A stretch of DNA of 64,000 bases from Pasteurella testudinis DSM 23072 (GCF_900176075.1 NZ_FWWV01000046.1:1-64000), one strand, 5' to 3'. Counted from the first letter of the stretch, positions 49,065 through 60,375 are shown. Notes: a model not told the origin generated them from the letters alone. Numbers and translations: made by a program.

Positions 49065-50303
49065 TTAATCCACCGACTCGTCCAGCAATTGAATCAACAA
49101 TTCCCCGTTCCATAACGCCCGTTTGATGAGGGCAAACGCGCCGATAACATCATCATGCGCCAATTCCGAAGCTTCCAGCATGGTATTTTCCACAAAGTGC
49201 GGTAGCGCCGTTGCCCGTAATGTACGTTCGATTGCCGGAAACAAAACCTTTTGCGCTTGGGTGATTTCTCCGGATAAAATAATTTTTTCCGGATTCAGCA
49301 GATTGCTGCACACCGCCAAAACCTGCCCGATGTGGCGGCCGAGCTTTTGAAACAGTTCGACCAGCAGCGGATCGCCTTGGTTTACGCCATGGCAAATTGC
49401 CGCTAAATCAAACTGTTGCAAAGAAACCCATTCGCTTTGGTGTCCCTGCTGTAACAATTGGCGCACGCTATCTTCAATCGCCTGATTGCTGACAATGGTT
49501 TCCAGACAACCGAAATTACCGCACTTGCAACGTTTCCCCAGCGGATCGACTTGGGTGTGGCCGATTTCCCCCAGATTGCTTTTACTGCCGCTCAACACCG
49601 TTTTGTTGAAAATGATTCCGGCGGCGACTCCACGGTGAATGCGTAACAAAATCGAATCGCTGGTATCCCGGGTTTTACCGAAATAGAATTCTGCCAACGC
49701 CAATGCCCTGACATCATGGCCGATAAAAACCGGAATATTCACCTGCTGCCGAATCTTTTCAGCCAATTTCCAAGGCTTTTCCAAGTTGAATTGCGGCATA
49801 TAACGGATCGTGTTGTTATCCTGATCCACAAATCCGGGCACGGTGATACCGCAAGCAATAATGTGTAAATCGGGGCGTTGCAGCGAACTTAAGGTTTGCC
49901 GAATTAGGGTGATGAGATAACGTTCCAATCCTTCCAGCGATTGATCGGTTTTCAGTTGATACTTCTGTTTGAACAAAATATGGGTGGTCAAATCCATAAC
50001 CGCAATCGTGACCGTGGTCCGCCCTAAACGGATCAGCAAATTGGCAAATTTTTCCCGTTCCGCCACAATGGAAATCGCCCGCCGCCCGCCGGTGGATTCC
50101 TGCTGGGCGACCTCTTTGATCAAGCCGAAACGGAGTAAATTGCGGGTGATTTTCGTCACACTGGCCGCCGCCAAGCCGCTCATTTCAGACACTTGAATGC
50201 GGGAAATCGGGCCGTGTTGATCAATCAAACGATACACCAGCGCACCGTTCGCCTGCTTCACAAAATCGACATTGACTATTTGCATTTGGTTATTCACTGT
50301 CAT
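49065..50303 (-). CDS. nagC: ROK-family repressor of N-acetylglucosamine genes
   Basis: Transcription factor of 412 residues. N-terminal winged helix (LIDQHGPISRIQVSEMSGLA), sugar-kinase-like ROK domain with the zinc motif CKCGNFGCLE and LGEIGHTQVDPLG. In E. coli NagC represses nagE and nagBA and is released by GlcNAc-6-P. Its place next to nagA and nagB supports the same role; Mlc is the close alternative. It lies downstream of nagA, separated by a hairpin. Confidence 0.93.
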   Translation of the reverse strand: MTVNNQMQIVNVDFVKQANGALVYRLIDQHGPISRIQVSEMSGLAAASVTKITRNLLRFGLIKEVAQQESTGGRRAISIVAEREKFANLLIRLGRTTVTIAVMDLTTHILFKQKYQLKTDQSLEGLERYLITLIRQTLSSLQRPDLHIIACGITVPGFVDQDNNTIRYMPQFNLEKPWKLAEKIRQQVNIPVFIGHDVRALALAEFYFGKTRDTSDSILLRIHRGVAAGIIFNKTVLSGSKSNLGEIGHTQVDPLGKRCKCGNFGCLETIVSNQAIEDSVRQLLQQGHQSEWVSLQQFDLAAICHGVNQGDPLLVELFQKLGRHIGQVLAVCSNLLNPEKIILSGEITQAQKVLFPAIERTLRATALPHFVENTMLEASELAHDDVIGAFALIKRALWNGELLIQLLDESVD

Positions 50304-50369
50304 CTTTACCCTTACATTTTTCGCCGATGCTCATGCAGATTGGCGGTTCTTCAGCTCTTCCCTATGTAA

Positions 50370-50403
50370 AAAGTGCGGTATAGTTCCTTCCATACCGCAC
50401 TTT
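50370..50403. terminator. Uptake-signal hairpin between nagA and nagC
   Basis: AAAGTGCGGTAT (50370-50381) and ATACCGCACTTT (50392-50403), perfect 12-bp stem. It probably limits readthrough from nagBA into nagC. Confidence 0.7.
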
Positions 50404-50439
50404 AGCGCATTCTTATTATAGAAATTATTATATTATCAA

Positions 50440-51591
50440 TTAATTATAATAATGCAATACGCCGTTGACTGCGGTTGCCGACACTTGGAAACGGTGATCA
50501 AACACCGTCAAATTCGCCACTTTTCCAGCTTCAATCGATCCCAAAGTGCGGTCGACGCCAATCGCTTTTGCCGGATAAAGCGAACACATTCGCAGCGCTT
50601 CCGCCAAGTCGATACCAACCTGTTCCACTAAGTTCTGCACCGATTCAATCATCGTGATCGCCGAGCCGCCAAGGCTGCCGGTTTTCTCATCATAACACTT
50701 GCCGTCTTTAACGATCACTTTGGTGCCGACAAAATCAAACCATTCGATATCGGCGCCGGCGGCTGCCGTTGCATCGGTGACGACGACAAGTTTTTCGCCT
50801 TTGAGCTGTTTGGCAAAACGGATATTCGACCACGTTACATGCAAACCGTCCACGATAATGCCGGTGTAAATATCCGAATCCAGCACCGCACCGACCACGC
50901 CCATATCGCGCCCCGAACTGATCGGCGACATCGCATTATGCAAATGGGTGGCAAAGCCGATCCCCTCTGCGATCCGCTGTTTTGCCAGCGCATAATCCGC
51001 ATTGGAGTGCCCCAACGAAACCAAAATGCCGCTGTCGGTAAAGCGTTGCACATAATTGGCGGCTTCGTTTTCCGCCGCAATAGTAAGTTTGGTGATGACA
51101 TCGCCGTTGGCACACAGAAATTCCAGCATTTCAGGAGAAATCTGGCGGATATATTGCGGACGGTGCACGCCTTTTTTCTCCAAACTGAGATAAGGCCCTT
51201 CCAAATGCAGCCCCAGCGCCTGATTGGCATTGTCGCTGTCCTGCAAATAGTCGCGCATCACCGCTACCGCACTTTTCATGCCCTCGTCCGGTGCAGTAAT
51301 AAAAGTCGGCAGATAGCTGGTGCAGCCGTAGCGCATATTGGTTTGCTGCATAGTGTGCAAGGTTTCGACGGTAGTGTCTAAATTGAACATCACACCGCCT
51401 GCACCATTGAGTTGCAGATCGATAAAACCAGCACTGAGATTTTTACCTTGCAAATCAATCTGTTCAATTGAACTTTCCAACTGATCTTGCTGAACAACCG
51501 CTTCAATCACGCCGTCATTTACAATCACCGCATGCTGATACAGCACCTTGTCGGCGGTGTAAACCACACCGTTGGTCAACGCATAACGCAT
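50440..51591 (-). CDS. nagA: N-acetylglucosamine-6-phosphate deacetylase
   Basis: Removes acetate from GlcNAc-6-P. The 383 residues hold HLEGPYLS with the metal Glu, the metal His in SLGHSNADY and FATHLHNAMSP, and the catalytic Asp in VVTDATAAAGA. It follows nagB after 10 bases. Confidence 0.95.
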   Translation of the reverse strand: MRYALTNGVVYTADKVLYQHAVIVNDGVIEAVVQQDQLESSIEQIDLQGKNLSAGFIDLQLNGAGGVMFNLDTTVETLHTMQQTNMRYGCTSYLPTFITAPDEGMKSAVAVMRDYLQDSDNANQALGLHLEGPYLSLEKKGVHRPQYIRQISPEMLEFLCANGDVITKLTIAAENEAANYVQRFTDSGILVSLGHSNADYALAKQRIAEGIGFATHLHNAMSPISSGRDMGVVGAVLDSDIYTGIIVDGLHVTWSNIRFAKQLKGEKLVVVTDATAAAGADIEWFDFVGTKVIVKDGKCYDEKTGSLGGSAITMIESVQNLVEQVGIDLAEALRMCSLYPAKAIGVDRTLGSIEAGKVANLTVFDHRFQVSATAVNGVLHYYN

Positions 51592-51601
51592 AGTCGCCCC
51601 C

Positions 51602-52405
51602 TTAGGCTACACTGGCAATTTCAGCCGCTTCCAAATTGGTGAAATATTTGACGGTTTTCACTTTTAACTCCTGCGTTGCCGGTTCGTCACAGACCAAAAC
51701 CGCTTTGGTGTGCATTTGCAGCGCACTGATTGTCCATAAGTGATTAACACAGCCTTCAACCCCAGCCTGCAAAGCCAACGCCTTATTATGCCCTGTTGCC
51801 AAAATCAGTACTTCTTCCGCATCTAATAAAGTCGCTACGCCGATGGTCAGCGCATATTTCGGCACTTTGCTCAGGTCATTGTCAAAGAAGCGGGAATTGG
51901 CGATCAGCGTGTCTTCGGTCAGCGTTTTAATCCGTGTTCTGGAGCTTAACGACGATCCCGGCTCGTTGAAGGCGATATGTCCGTCACTGCCGACACCGCC
52001 CATAAACAGGTGGATTTTGCCGTAAGAGCGGATTTTTTCTTCATATTGACGGCACTCTTGGTCGTGATCGGCGGTGTTGCCATTCAAAATATTGACATTT
52101 TGCGGCTGCACGTCAACATGATTAAAAAAGTTCTCCCACATAAAGGTATGATAGCTCTGTTCGTGATCCTGCGGCAAACCGACGTATTCGTCCATGTTAA
52201 AGGTCACCACATTTTTAAAACTGACCGCGCCTTGTTGATATAATTTGATCAGCTCTTTATAGGTCTGCAACGGCGTACTGCCGGTCGGCAGCCCCAACAC
52301 AAACGGTTTTTCAGCGGTCGGCTGAAACGCATTAATTTTTTTGACAATATAATTCGCCGCCCAACGGCTCACTTGCGCAGCGCTCTTTAATGGAATTAAT
52401 CTCAT
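51602..52405 (-). CDS. nagB: Glucosamine-6-phosphate deaminase
   Basis: Converts glucosamine-6-P to fructose-6-P and ammonia. The 267 residues contain [29 protein letters not shown] and [20 protein letters not shown], with the family's normal length. First gene of nagBA, divergent from nagE. Confidence 0.96.
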   Translation of the reverse strand: MRLIPLKSAAQVSRWAANYIVKKINAFQPTAEKPFVLGLPTGSTPLQTYKELIKLYQQGAVSFKNVVTFNMDEYVGLPQDHEQSYHTFMWENFFNHVDVQPQNVNILNGNTADHDQECRQYEEKIRSYGKIHLFMGGVGSDGHIAFNEPGSSLSSRTRIKTLTEDTLIANSRFFDNDLSKVPKYALTIGVATLLDAEEVLILATGHNKALALQAGVEGCVNHLWTISALQMHTKAVLVCDEPATQELKVKTVKYFTNLEAAEIASVA

Positions 52406-52477
52406 CTTGCTTCTCCTTTCCTTTCAATAATACAGCGTGGATAAAAACTGGATCAATTTAATCATTTTTTTTAATGA

Positions 52478-52493
52478 AAATCAAGATTGATTT
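52478..52493. promoter_or_regulatory. Palindrome near nagB, candidate NagC operator
   Basis: AAATCA-AGAT-TGATTT, a perfect dyad 75 bases upstream of nagB. Its centre is about 92 bases from that of the palindrome near nagE. Confidence 0.45.
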
Positions 52494-52568
52494 CAGTCAC
52501 ATTTTTTATAGAAAAAACTTGCAATGCTCCATCAGAAAAGTCAGTATATTAGAGCCTTACCCTAAAGA

Positions 52569-52587
52569 TATTTTTTGATAAAAAATA
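52569..52587. promoter_or_regulatory. Palindrome near nagE, candidate NagC operator
   Basis: TATTTTTT-GAT-AAAAAATA, a perfect dyad 43 bases before the nagE start, A/T-rich flanks as in NagC/Mlc operators. Confidence 0.5.
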
Positions 52588-52629
52588 TATCATTCATTTG
52601 TTCGCTAAACCCTTGAGAGAGGTTGAGTT

Positions 52630-54099
52630 ATGTCTATCCTGAGTTATTTACAACGCATCGGACGAGCCTTAATGGTTCCCGTCGCGGCACTACCGGCAGC
52701 CGCCATTTTGATGGGGATCGGCTATTGGCTTGATCCTAACGGCTGGGGCGCAGACAGCCAATTGGCCGCATTGCTAATCAAATCCGGCGCCGCCATTATT
52801 GATAATATGTCATTGCTGTTCGCCGTCGGTGTGGCGTTCGGTATGTCAGAAGACAAGCACGGTTCCGCCGCCTTATCCGGCTTAGTCGGATTTATGGTTG
52901 TCACCACCCTGCTGTCACCCGGTGCGGTCGCACAATTGGAAGGGATCGCAATTGATCAAGTTCCCGCCGCTTTCGGCAAAATCAACAACCAATTTGTCGG
53001 TATTTTAGTCGGTGCGATTTCAGCCGCTATCTACAACCGCTACTATAAAACGGAACTGCCGGCGGCACTAGCATTTTTCAGCGGTAAACGCCTGGTACCG
53101 ATTTTAGTTTCCATTGCTGCTATCGTCTTATCATTTATTTTGCTTTACGTCTGGCCGGTGATTTTCGGCGGCTTGGTCGGCTTCGGTGAATCCATCAAAG
53201 ATATGGGCGCAGTCGGTGCCGGTATCTACGGCTTCTTCAACCGGTTATTGATTCCAATCGGTTTGCACCATGCCCTGAACTCGGTATTCTGGTTCGACGT
53301 TGCCGGTATCAACGACATTCCTAACTTCCTCGGCGGCGCACAATCTTTGGCGGAAGGCCGCGCGGTGCTAGGCGTGACCGGTATGTACCAAGCCGGTTTC
53401 TTCCCGATTATGATGTTCGGCTTGCCTGGCGCCGCATTGGCGATTTACCACATGGCAAGACCGGAAAACAAAACCAAAGTGGCTTCACTGATGATTGCCG
53501 CCGCCTTGGCATCGTTCTTCACCGGCATCACCGAACCGCTCGAATTCTCCTTTATGTTCGTTGCGCCGTTGTTATATGTTGTTCACGCTTTGCTGACCGG
53601 TATCTCGGTGTTCTTCGCCGCCACCATGCAATGGATTGCCGGTTTCGGCTTCAGCGCCGGTTTGGTCGATATGGTGCTGTCGTCACAAAATCCGCTGGCG
53701 CAAAATTGGTATATGCTGATTTTGCAAGGCTTGGTCTTCTCGGTTATTTACTATGTTATCTTTACCGCCTGTATCAAAATGTTCAGATTAAAAACGCCCG
53801 GACGGGAAGATATGCAAGATGAAGAAGCCGCGCAAACCGCCAATACCAGCCAAGCGGCAATCAACAAACGGGAAAAAGCGCAGCAATTTGTCGCAGCCTT
53901 AGGCGGCAAAGAGAATATCAGCAGCATTGATGCTTGTATCACCCGTTTACGTTTGGTGTTGCTTGATCGCAGTAAAATCAACGAGAAACAGCTGAAAGCG
54001 CTGGGTTCGAAAGGTAACGTGAAATTAGGTGACAATGCTTTACAAGTTATTTTAGGACCTGAAGCAGAAATTATTGCAGATGAAATGAAAACACTGTAG
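52630..54099 (+). CDS. nagE: PTS N-acetylglucosamine permease, EIICB
   Basis: Imports and phosphorylates GlcNAc. The 489 residues contain an EIIC membrane domain (about 1-370, starting MSILSYLQRIGRALMVPVAA) and an EIIB domain with the phosphorylated Cys436 in DACITRLRL. E. coli NagE (about 648) has a fused EIIA that is missing here, so it must use a separate EIIA such as Crr. Divergent from nagBA. Confidence 0.94.
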   Translation: MSILSYLQRIGRALMVPVAALPAAAILMGIGYWLDPNGWGADSQLAALLIKSGAAIIDNMSLLFAVGVAFGMSEDKHGSAALSGLVGFMVVTTLLSPGAVAQLEGIAIDQVPAAFGKINNQFVGILVGAISAAIYNRYYKTELPAALAFFSGKRLVPILVSIAAIVLSFILLYVWPVIFGGLVGFGESIKDMGAVGAGIYGFFNRLLIPIGLHHALNSVFWFDVAGINDIPNFLGGAQSLAEGRAVLGVTGMYQAGFFPIMMFGLPGAALAIYHMARPENKTKVASLMIAAALASFFTGITEPLEFSFMFVAPLLYVVHALLTGISVFFAATMQWIAGFGFSAGLVDMVLSSQNPLAQNWYMLILQGLVFSVIYYVIFTACIKMFRLKTPGREDMQDEEAAQTANTSQAAINKREKAQQFVAALGGKENISSIDACITRLRLVLLDRSKINEKQLKALGSKGNVKLGDNALQVILGPEAEIIADEMKTL

Positions 54100-54131
54100 A
54101 TTAGCCGACCTGCTTTAAAGTTGTACTGCAC

Positions 54132-54160
54132 AACCGCACTTTTGCGATAAAAGTGCGGTT
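54132..54160 (+). terminator. nagE terminator, uptake-signal hairpin
   Basis: AACCGCACTTTT and AAAAGTGCGGTT, perfect 12-bp stem with loop GCGAT, followed by TGTTTTATTTT. Confidence 0.85.
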
Positions 54161-54237
54161 TGTTTTATTTTGAAAGAGTGTATTTAAACCGAACGTATTT
54201 AAAAACGTATCTAACAAGAAAATATTTGGAAAAAGCC

Positions 54238-54675
54238 ATGAAAAAATATTTGATCTTATTGTCACCCTTTATGCTGGCTGCCTGTGTCCACCCGATGCAA
54301 CACACAGCGCATAAGCATAATATGCCGACCAAAGACATGAAAACCGTTGAGGAATATCACAAGCAAGTGATGAGCGGCAACACCGCGCGCCAGCCAATGC
54401 AACACGATAATATTGCCTTAAACGGCAGCGATCATAAACCGCAGATACCGAACGCCAATATTTCTGCCCCAAGCTCCGCCGTTTGGCAGAAACAACTTCC
54501 GAAATATGAGCGCCAGATTTTCAGTCAAGGCACAAGCCAACGCAACACCACTATGCATAAAACTACGCACAAAACCACGGAAATCTTAAAAGATACTCCA
54601 ACCGAAAAACAGACCAGAACGGTTGAAAAGTCAGAAACCAAATGGAATAGTAAAGGATTTTCGTTCGGACTGTAA
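54238..54675 (+). CDS. Predicted small lipoprotein
   Basis: 145 residues starting MKKYLILLSPFMLAAC: signal peptide with lipobox LAAC, so the mature N-terminus should be a lipidated Cys16. The rest is His-, Lys- and Thr-rich (HTAHKHN, MHKTTHKTTE) with no recognised domain. TTGGA lies before the ATG at 54238. The His-rich stretches could bind metal, but nothing proves it. It lies between the nagE terminator and a tRNA gene. Confidence 0.7.
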   Translation: MKKYLILLSPFMLAACVHPMQHTAHKHNMPTKDMKTVEEYHKQVMSGNTARQPMQHDNIALNGSDHKPQIPNANISAPSSAVWQKQLPKYERQIFSQGTSQRNTTMHKTTHKTTEILKDTPTEKQTRTVEKSETKWNSKGFSFGL

Positions 54676-54696
54676 CGTTTAGACTATAAAATTTGA

Positions 54697-54773
54697 TGGT
54701 GGCCCCAACAGGACTTGAACCTGTGACCAATCGATTATGAGTCGACTGCTCTGACCAACTGAGCTATGGGGCC
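54697..54773 (-). tRNA. tRNA-Ile2 (CAT, lysidine type)
   Basis: 77 nt with CCA. The acceptor GGCCCCA/TGGGGCC and anticodon arm CGACTCATAATCG match the E. coli minor isoleucine tRNA, not Met. C34 would be turned into lysidine by TilS to read AUA. Confidence 0.9.
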
Positions 54774-54888
54774 TAAAAGATGGTTTATGCAGATGGCATA
54801 AAGAGCTGAGATTATAGAGGAATAGCGCAATCAAGTCTAGGCTGCACAAATCAGTTGACTAAAAAACAGACTTTATGCTGTCAAACAA

Positions 54889-54921
54889 AAAGAGCGGTGA
54901 TCTTGCGATCAACCGCTCTTT
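54889..54921 (-). terminator. rpoD terminator
   Basis: AAAGAGCGG and CCGCTCTTT with inner GATC/GATC pairs; on the minus strand followed by TTTTTG. It lies 17 bases after the rpoD stop. Confidence 0.85.
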
Positions 54922-54937
54922 GCGTCTTTAGCCGGCT

Positions 54938-56797
54938 TTATTCGTCTAAGAAGCTCTTCAGGTTCTCGGAGCGGCTAGGGTGGCGCAGTTTGCGCAGCGC
55001 CTTGGCTTCGATTTGACGAATCCGTTCACGGGTCACGTCAAACTGTTTACCCACTTCTTCCAACGTGTGGTCAGTGTTCATGTCAATACCGAAACGCATT
55101 CTCAGCACTTTGGCTTCACGCGGCGTTAAGCCGTCCAACACTTCTTGAGTCGCCATTTTCAGGCTTTCGGCGGTGGCGGAATCCAACGGCAGCTCTAAGG
55201 TGCTGTCTTCGATAAAGTCGCCCAAATGCGAATCGTCGTCGTCCCCGATCGGCGTTTCCATTGAGATCGGCTCTTTGGCAATTTTCAACACTTTACGGAT
55301 TTTATCTTCCGGCATATTCATGCGTTCCGCCAACTCTTCCGGCGTGGCATCACGTCCCATTTCCTGTAACATTTGACGGGAAATGCGATTTAATTTATTA
55401 ATCGTTTCAATCATATGCACCGGAATACGAATAGTGCGCGCCTGATCAGCGATCGAACGGGTGATCGCCTGACGAATCCACCAAGTCGCATAAGTGGAGA
55501 ATTTATAACCGCGACGATATTCAAACTTATCCACCGCTTTCATCAAGCCGATATTGCCTTCTTGAATCAAATCCAAGAATTGCAAACCGCGATTGGTGTA
55601 TTTTTTGGCAATCGAGATCACCAAACGTAAGTTGGCTTCCACCATCTCTTTTTTGGCGCGACGGGCTTTTAATTCGCCTTGCGAAATCCGTTCGCCGATT
55701 TCACGAATTTGCGCTACCGACAGGCTGCTGTCTTTCTCGATCACTTCAAATTTGCTGATGATCGTGCGAATTTCAGGCTCATAGCTTTTTAACTTCTCCG
55801 ACCAAGGCTTACCAGCGCTGAGTGCTTTGACCAACCAGCCGTCGCTGGTTTCATGGCCGATAAACCCTTTCGGGAAGTAACTGCTCGGCACTTTGCTGTA
55901 TTCGTTGACCAAACGGCGCAATAACCGCTCTTCGGTGCGGATACGTTTTAACATACCGCGCATTAACAACACTAAATTATCAAACTGTTTCGGCACCAAG
56001 CGGAATTGTTGGAACACATCGGACAGTACCGCAATGTGCTCTTTCGCTTTTTTGCTGGTACGACCGTGTTTTCTGATCACTTCCAGCGTGACACTGTACT
56101 GTTCTTTCAATTCGGCAAATTTTTGGCGGGCAAATTCCGGATCGATACTGTTGTCCGAATCATCGGCATCAGCGGAATCGGCTTCTTCGCTCTCTTCCTC
56201 ATCGTCCAAATCATCAACAACCGCTGCGCTTTCGCTCTCTTCGTCATCAAAATTTTCAGCCAATTCCACCGCTTCTTCGGTAACAATATCACTCAAGTCC
56301 ACAAAACCGGTTATCAGATCGGTTAAACGAATCGTGCCCGCTTCCACTTGATCATACTGTTCCAGCAAGGAGGTGATCGCTTCCGGATATTCGGCGACCG
56401 CACTTTGCACTTCGTTAATGCCTTCTTCGATACGTTTGGCAATATCAATTTCGCCTTCACGGGTCAGTAGTTCCACGCTGCCCATTTCACGCATATACAT
56501 TCGCACCGGATCGGTGGTGCGGCCTAATTCGGCTTCTACGCTCGACAATACCTGCGTGGCTTCTTCCACCGCATCTTCATCGGCGATATTTTCATTCAAC
56601 ATCAAATCATCGGCATCCGGCGCGCTTTCCAGCACTTGAATCCCCATGTCGTTGATCATTTGAATAATATCTTCAATCTGCTCGGCATCGACCAATTCTT
56701 CAGGCAGGTGATCGTTCACCTCGGCAAAAGTCAAATAACCCTGTTCTTTTCCCTGAGCAATTAGCAATTTTAATTGAGATTTAGAGGTTTGCTCCAT
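54938..56797 (-). CDS. rpoD: RNA polymerase sigma-70 factor
   Basis: Primary sigma factor, 619 residues. Region 1.1 at the N-terminus, region 1.2 ([21 protein letters not shown]), an acidic non-conserved region (about 180-215, [19 protein letters not shown]), region 2 ([35 protein letters not shown]), region 3, and region 4 with [20 protein letters not shown]. Last gene of rpsU-dnaG-rpoD. Confidence 0.97.
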   Translation of the reverse strand: MEQTSKSQLKLLIAQGKEQGYLTFAEVNDHLPEELVDAEQIEDIIQMINDMGIQVLESAPDADDLMLNENIADEDAVEEATQVLSSVEAELGRTTDPVRMYMREMGSVELLTREGEIDIAKRIEEGINEVQSAVAEYPEAITSLLEQYDQVEAGTIRLTDLITGFVDLSDIVTEEAVELAENFDDEESESAAVVDDLDDEEESEEADSADADDSDNSIDPEFARQKFAELKEQYSVTLEVIRKHGRTSKKAKEHIAVLSDVFQQFRLVPKQFDNLVLLMRGMLKRIRTEERLLRRLVNEYSKVPSSYFPKGFIGHETSDGWLVKALSAGKPWSEKLKSYEPEIRTIISKFEVIEKDSSLSVAQIREIGERISQGELKARRAKKEMVEANLRLVISIAKKYTNRGLQFLDLIQEGNIGLMKAVDKFEYRRGYKFSTYATWWIRQAITRSIADQARTIRIPVHMIETINKLNRISRQMLQEMGRDATPEELAERMNMPEDKIRKVLKIAKEPISMETPIGDDDDSHLGDFIEDSTLELPLDSATAESLKMATQEVLDGLTPREAKVLRMRFGIDMNTDHTLEEVGKQFDVTRERIRQIEAKALRKLRHPSRSENLKSFLDE

Positions 56798-56908
56798 AAA
56801 TTTGATATCCGCACTTATTGATTATTGAGGTTAAAAGGCAAATTATATACAGCCACGGATTATACCATAACTGCGTATTCTTACCCAACGTTATTCTTAC
56901 CGGTAGGT

Positions 56909-58669
56909 TTACCCAACAGCTTTATTTGCCTGTAATAATGCTACTAATTCTTTTTTTTCTTCCAAACTCAAACTTTGGTTTCGGTCTTTGGCAATTAGCG
57001 ATTCCATTCGTTTTTCAATCAACTGGTTATACAGATAACCCAAGTTATCCGCAAACGTCTTTTCAACGTTTTTATCACTGATAAGATGATCCCAAACCGC
57101 CAACATTTCAAGGGGCTTACTATTTTCTTTTCCGCGCCAATACTCCAAAATCTGTCCGGTGGTCAGCCCAACCCGATTTTGACACAAACTCGCCAACTCA
57201 TAAAACAGCTGAAATCCGGGATCGTTCAGCGCACGCAACGGTTCGAGATCAGGGATATTGTCCACCAAACGCGGATTTTGCAGTAACAGCGCAATCACCA
57301 GCCGCATCGGGGTTTGTTTAATTTTAGGCTGCGCCGATACCGCACTTTCACTATTTTGGCTGCCGCCTTTCATTAATTGCTGTAACTGATTCGGATCAAG
57401 GATCCCCAGTTTACTGCCCAAAATTTCAACCAGATAGGTGCGCAACAACTTGCCCGGAATGCGCTGAATCAGCGGCTCGCTCAACGTTGCCAGTTTGGCT
57501 TTGCCTTCTTTACTGCTTAAATCAACCTGCGCCAACAACTGTTCAAACAGGAACTCGTTCAAATTTTTGGCTTGGCTGACAAACTGCAGAAATTCCGCTT
57601 TACCGACCTGACGGATATAGGAATCCGGATCTTCGCCGTCAGGCAAAAAGACAAATTTCAACTGCCGTCCGTCATGCAAGTGCGGTAAGGCATTTTCCAA
57701 TGCACGCCACGCCGCATCGCGTCCCGCTCGATCGCCGTCATAACAACAGATAATCTGTTCGCAGCTGCGAAACAATTGATGGATCTGCTCTGCCGTGGTT
57801 GCCGTGCCTAATGCTGCGACCGCATTATTGACACCGAATTGCGCCAGCGCCACCACGTCCATATAGCCTTCCACAACCAATAAAAATTCCGGCTCGTCAT
57901 TGTCCTGCAAGGCTTCGTATAAGCCATAAAGCTCATTGCCTTTGTGATAGATTGCCGTTTCCGGCGAATTCAGATATTTCGGTTTTTCATCACCCAACAC
58001 CCGACCGCCGAAAGCGATTACCCGCCCACGACGATCACGGATCGGAAACATTAAACGGTTGCGAAAACGATCGTAAATATTACCGCGATCATTTTGCGAC
58101 AACATGCCGGTGTCCAGCAATTGCTGTTGCAAGGCTTTACTGCCGCCAAAGCGCTTTAATACGGCGTCCATGCGGTTCGGGACAAAACCGATTTGATAAC
58201 GCTGCACCACCTCGGCGGACAAACCGCGCTTTTCCACATAGGTCTGCGCCGGAATATCGCTTTGCAGATTTTGTTGATAAAAAACTGCGATCTCGTGCAT
58301 CAGTTGATGTAAATCGCGTTTGCTTTGATAATTTAAATGCGAACCGCCCGCCTGATTAAATTTGCTTTGTTCGCGCGGCACGTCCAAACCATGGAGCGCA
58401 GCCAATTCTTCGATCGCTTCGACAAATTCCAGTTTGTCATATTCCATTAAAAAACCGATGGCATTGCCATGCGCGCCGCACCCAAAGCAGTGATAAAACT
58501 GTTTGTTCTGGCTAACGGTAAAAGAAGGCGTTTTCTCATGATGAAAAGGACAACAGGCTTGATAATCCCGTCCGGCTTTTTTCAGCTTTACCCGACCATT
58601 GATCAGCTCGACAATATCGGTGCGTGCCAGCAGATCATCAATAAACGTTCTTGGGATTGATCCTTTCAT
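56909..58669 (-). CDS. dnaG: DNA primase
   Basis: Makes RNA primers at the fork. The 586 residues have the zinc-binding CPFHHEKTPSF...HCFGCG, the Toprim domain (VEGYMDVVAL, CYDGDRAGRDA) and a C-terminal DnaB-binding part. Normal length. Between rpsU and rpoD. Confidence 0.96.
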   Translation of the reverse strand: MKGSIPRTFIDDLLARTDIVELINGRVKLKKAGRDYQACCPFHHEKTPSFTVSQNKQFYHCFGCGAHGNAIGFLMEYDKLEFVEAIEELAALHGLDVPREQSKFNQAGGSHLNYQSKRDLHQLMHEIAVFYQQNLQSDIPAQTYVEKRGLSAEVVQRYQIGFVPNRMDAVLKRFGGSKALQQQLLDTGMLSQNDRGNIYDRFRNRLMFPIRDRRGRVIAFGGRVLGDEKPKYLNSPETAIYHKGNELYGLYEALQDNDEPEFLLVVEGYMDVVALAQFGVNNAVAALGTATTAEQIHQLFRSCEQIICCYDGDRAGRDAAWRALENALPHLHDGRQLKFVFLPDGEDPDSYIRQVGKAEFLQFVSQAKNLNEFLFEQLLAQVDLSSKEGKAKLATLSEPLIQRIPGKLLRTYLVEILGSKLGILDPNQLQQLMKGGSQNSESAVSAQPKIKQTPMRLVIALLLQNPRLVDNIPDLEPLRALNDPGFQLFYELASLCQNRVGLTTGQILEYWRGKENSKPLEMLAVWDHLISDKNVEKTFADNLGYLYNQLIEKRMESLIAKDRNQSLSLEEKKELVALLQANKAVG

Positions 58670-58749
58670 GTAATGCAGTTGCTCCGTTGTTATGGCTTAG
58701 CGGTTAAGCGACGAAACAGAAATCGATAAAAAGGAAGAAGACTAATGTA

Positions 58750-58784
58750 ATAAAACCGTGAAGCCTGAGGAATCACGGTTTTAT
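58750..58784 (-). terminator. Hairpin between rpsU and dnaG
   Basis: ATAAAACCGTGA and TCACGGTTTTAT, perfect 12-bp stem with an 11-nt loop. E. coli has an intrinsic terminator at the same place that lowers dnaG relative to rpsU. Confidence 0.75.
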
Positions 58785-58827
58785 CGAATTTTAGCTATTC
58801 ACCGAGCAGTGCGGTAACGAGCTGAAA

Positions 58828-59308
<481 letters not shown>

Positions 59309-60334
59309 ATGCGGATTTTAGGTATTGAAACTTCCTGCGATGAAACCGGTGTTGCCATTTATGACGGGCAACGGGGGCTTATCGCCAATCAATTATACTC
59401 ACAAATCGCCTTGCACGCCGATTACGGCGGCGTCGTGCCGGAGCTTGCCTCACGTGATCATATCCGCAAAACCGCCCCCTTGATTCAAGCCGCCTTGCAA
59501 GAGGCGAACCTGACCGCCGCCGAGATTGACGGCGTGGCTTATACCGCCGGTCCGGGCTTGGTCGGTGCATTACTGGTGGGAGCGACTATTGCCCGCTCGT
59601 TGGCGTATGCCTGGCAAGTTCCCGCATTGGGAGTTCACCATATGGAAGGCCATCTGCTCGCACCGATGCTGGAAGATAATCCACCGGAATTTCCATTTAT
59701 CGCACTGCTGGTTTCAGGCGGACACACACAATTGGTGCAAGTGGACGGCGTAGGGCAATATCAACTGCTCGGCGAATCAATCGATGATGCCGCCGGCGAG
59801 GCTTTCGATAAAACCGCCAAACTGCTCGGCTTGGATTATCCCGGCGGTGCCGCATTGGCAAAATTGGCGCAAAACGGCAAAGTGCGGTTTAAATTTCCGC
59901 GCCCGATGACCGATCGTCCGGGCTTGGATTTTAGCTTTTCCGGCTTGAAAACCTTTGCCGCCAACACCATCAACAATAACGTTCAAGACGACCAAACCCG
60001 CGCCGATATTGCCTTTGCCTTTCAAGAAGCGGTGGTCGATACCCTGATGATCAAATGCCGCCGTGCGCTGCAACAAACCGGTTTAAAACGCTTGGTGATT
60101 GCCGGCGGCGTCAGTGCCAATACCGCACTTCGCCATGGATTAGCCGAATTAATGCAGCAGATCGGCGGAGAGGTGTTTTATCCGCAACCGCAATTTTGCA
60201 CCGACAACGGCGCAATGATTGCCTACGCCGGATTTTTACGCTTAAAGAGCGGTCAGCAATCGGATTTGAGCATTGAGGTGCGCCCGCGTTGGAATATGAC
60301 GGAACTTCCGCCGTTAACACGCAAGCTAATTTAA
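59309..60334 (+). CDS. tsaD: tRNA threonylcarbamoyltransferase TsaD
   Basis: Transfers threonylcarbamoyl to A37 of ANN-decoding tRNAs, with TsaB and TsaE. The 341 residues show [19 protein letters not shown], the metal histidines in [11 protein letters not shown], and SGGHTQLV. Position beside rpsU is conserved in enterics. Confidence 0.96.
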   Translation: MRILGIETSCDETGVAIYDGQRGLIANQLYSQIALHADYGGVVPELASRDHIRKTAPLIQAALQEANLTAAEIDGVAYTAGPGLVGALLVGATIARSLAYAWQVPALGVHHMEGHLLAPMLEDNPPEFPFIALLVSGGHTQLVQVDGVGQYQLLGESIDDAAGEAFDKTAKLLGLDYPGGAALAKLAQNGKVRFKFPRPMTDRPGLDFSFSGLKTFAANTINNNVQDDQTRADIAFAFQEAVVDTLMIKCRRALQQTGLKRLVIAGGVSANTALRHGLAELMQQIGGEVFYPQPQFCTDNGAMIAYAGFLRLKSGQQSDLSIEVRPRWNMTELPPLTRKLI

Positions 60335-60375
60335 TGATTTGATTAAACGACTTTGATTAAACAAAAAAGGAAATA

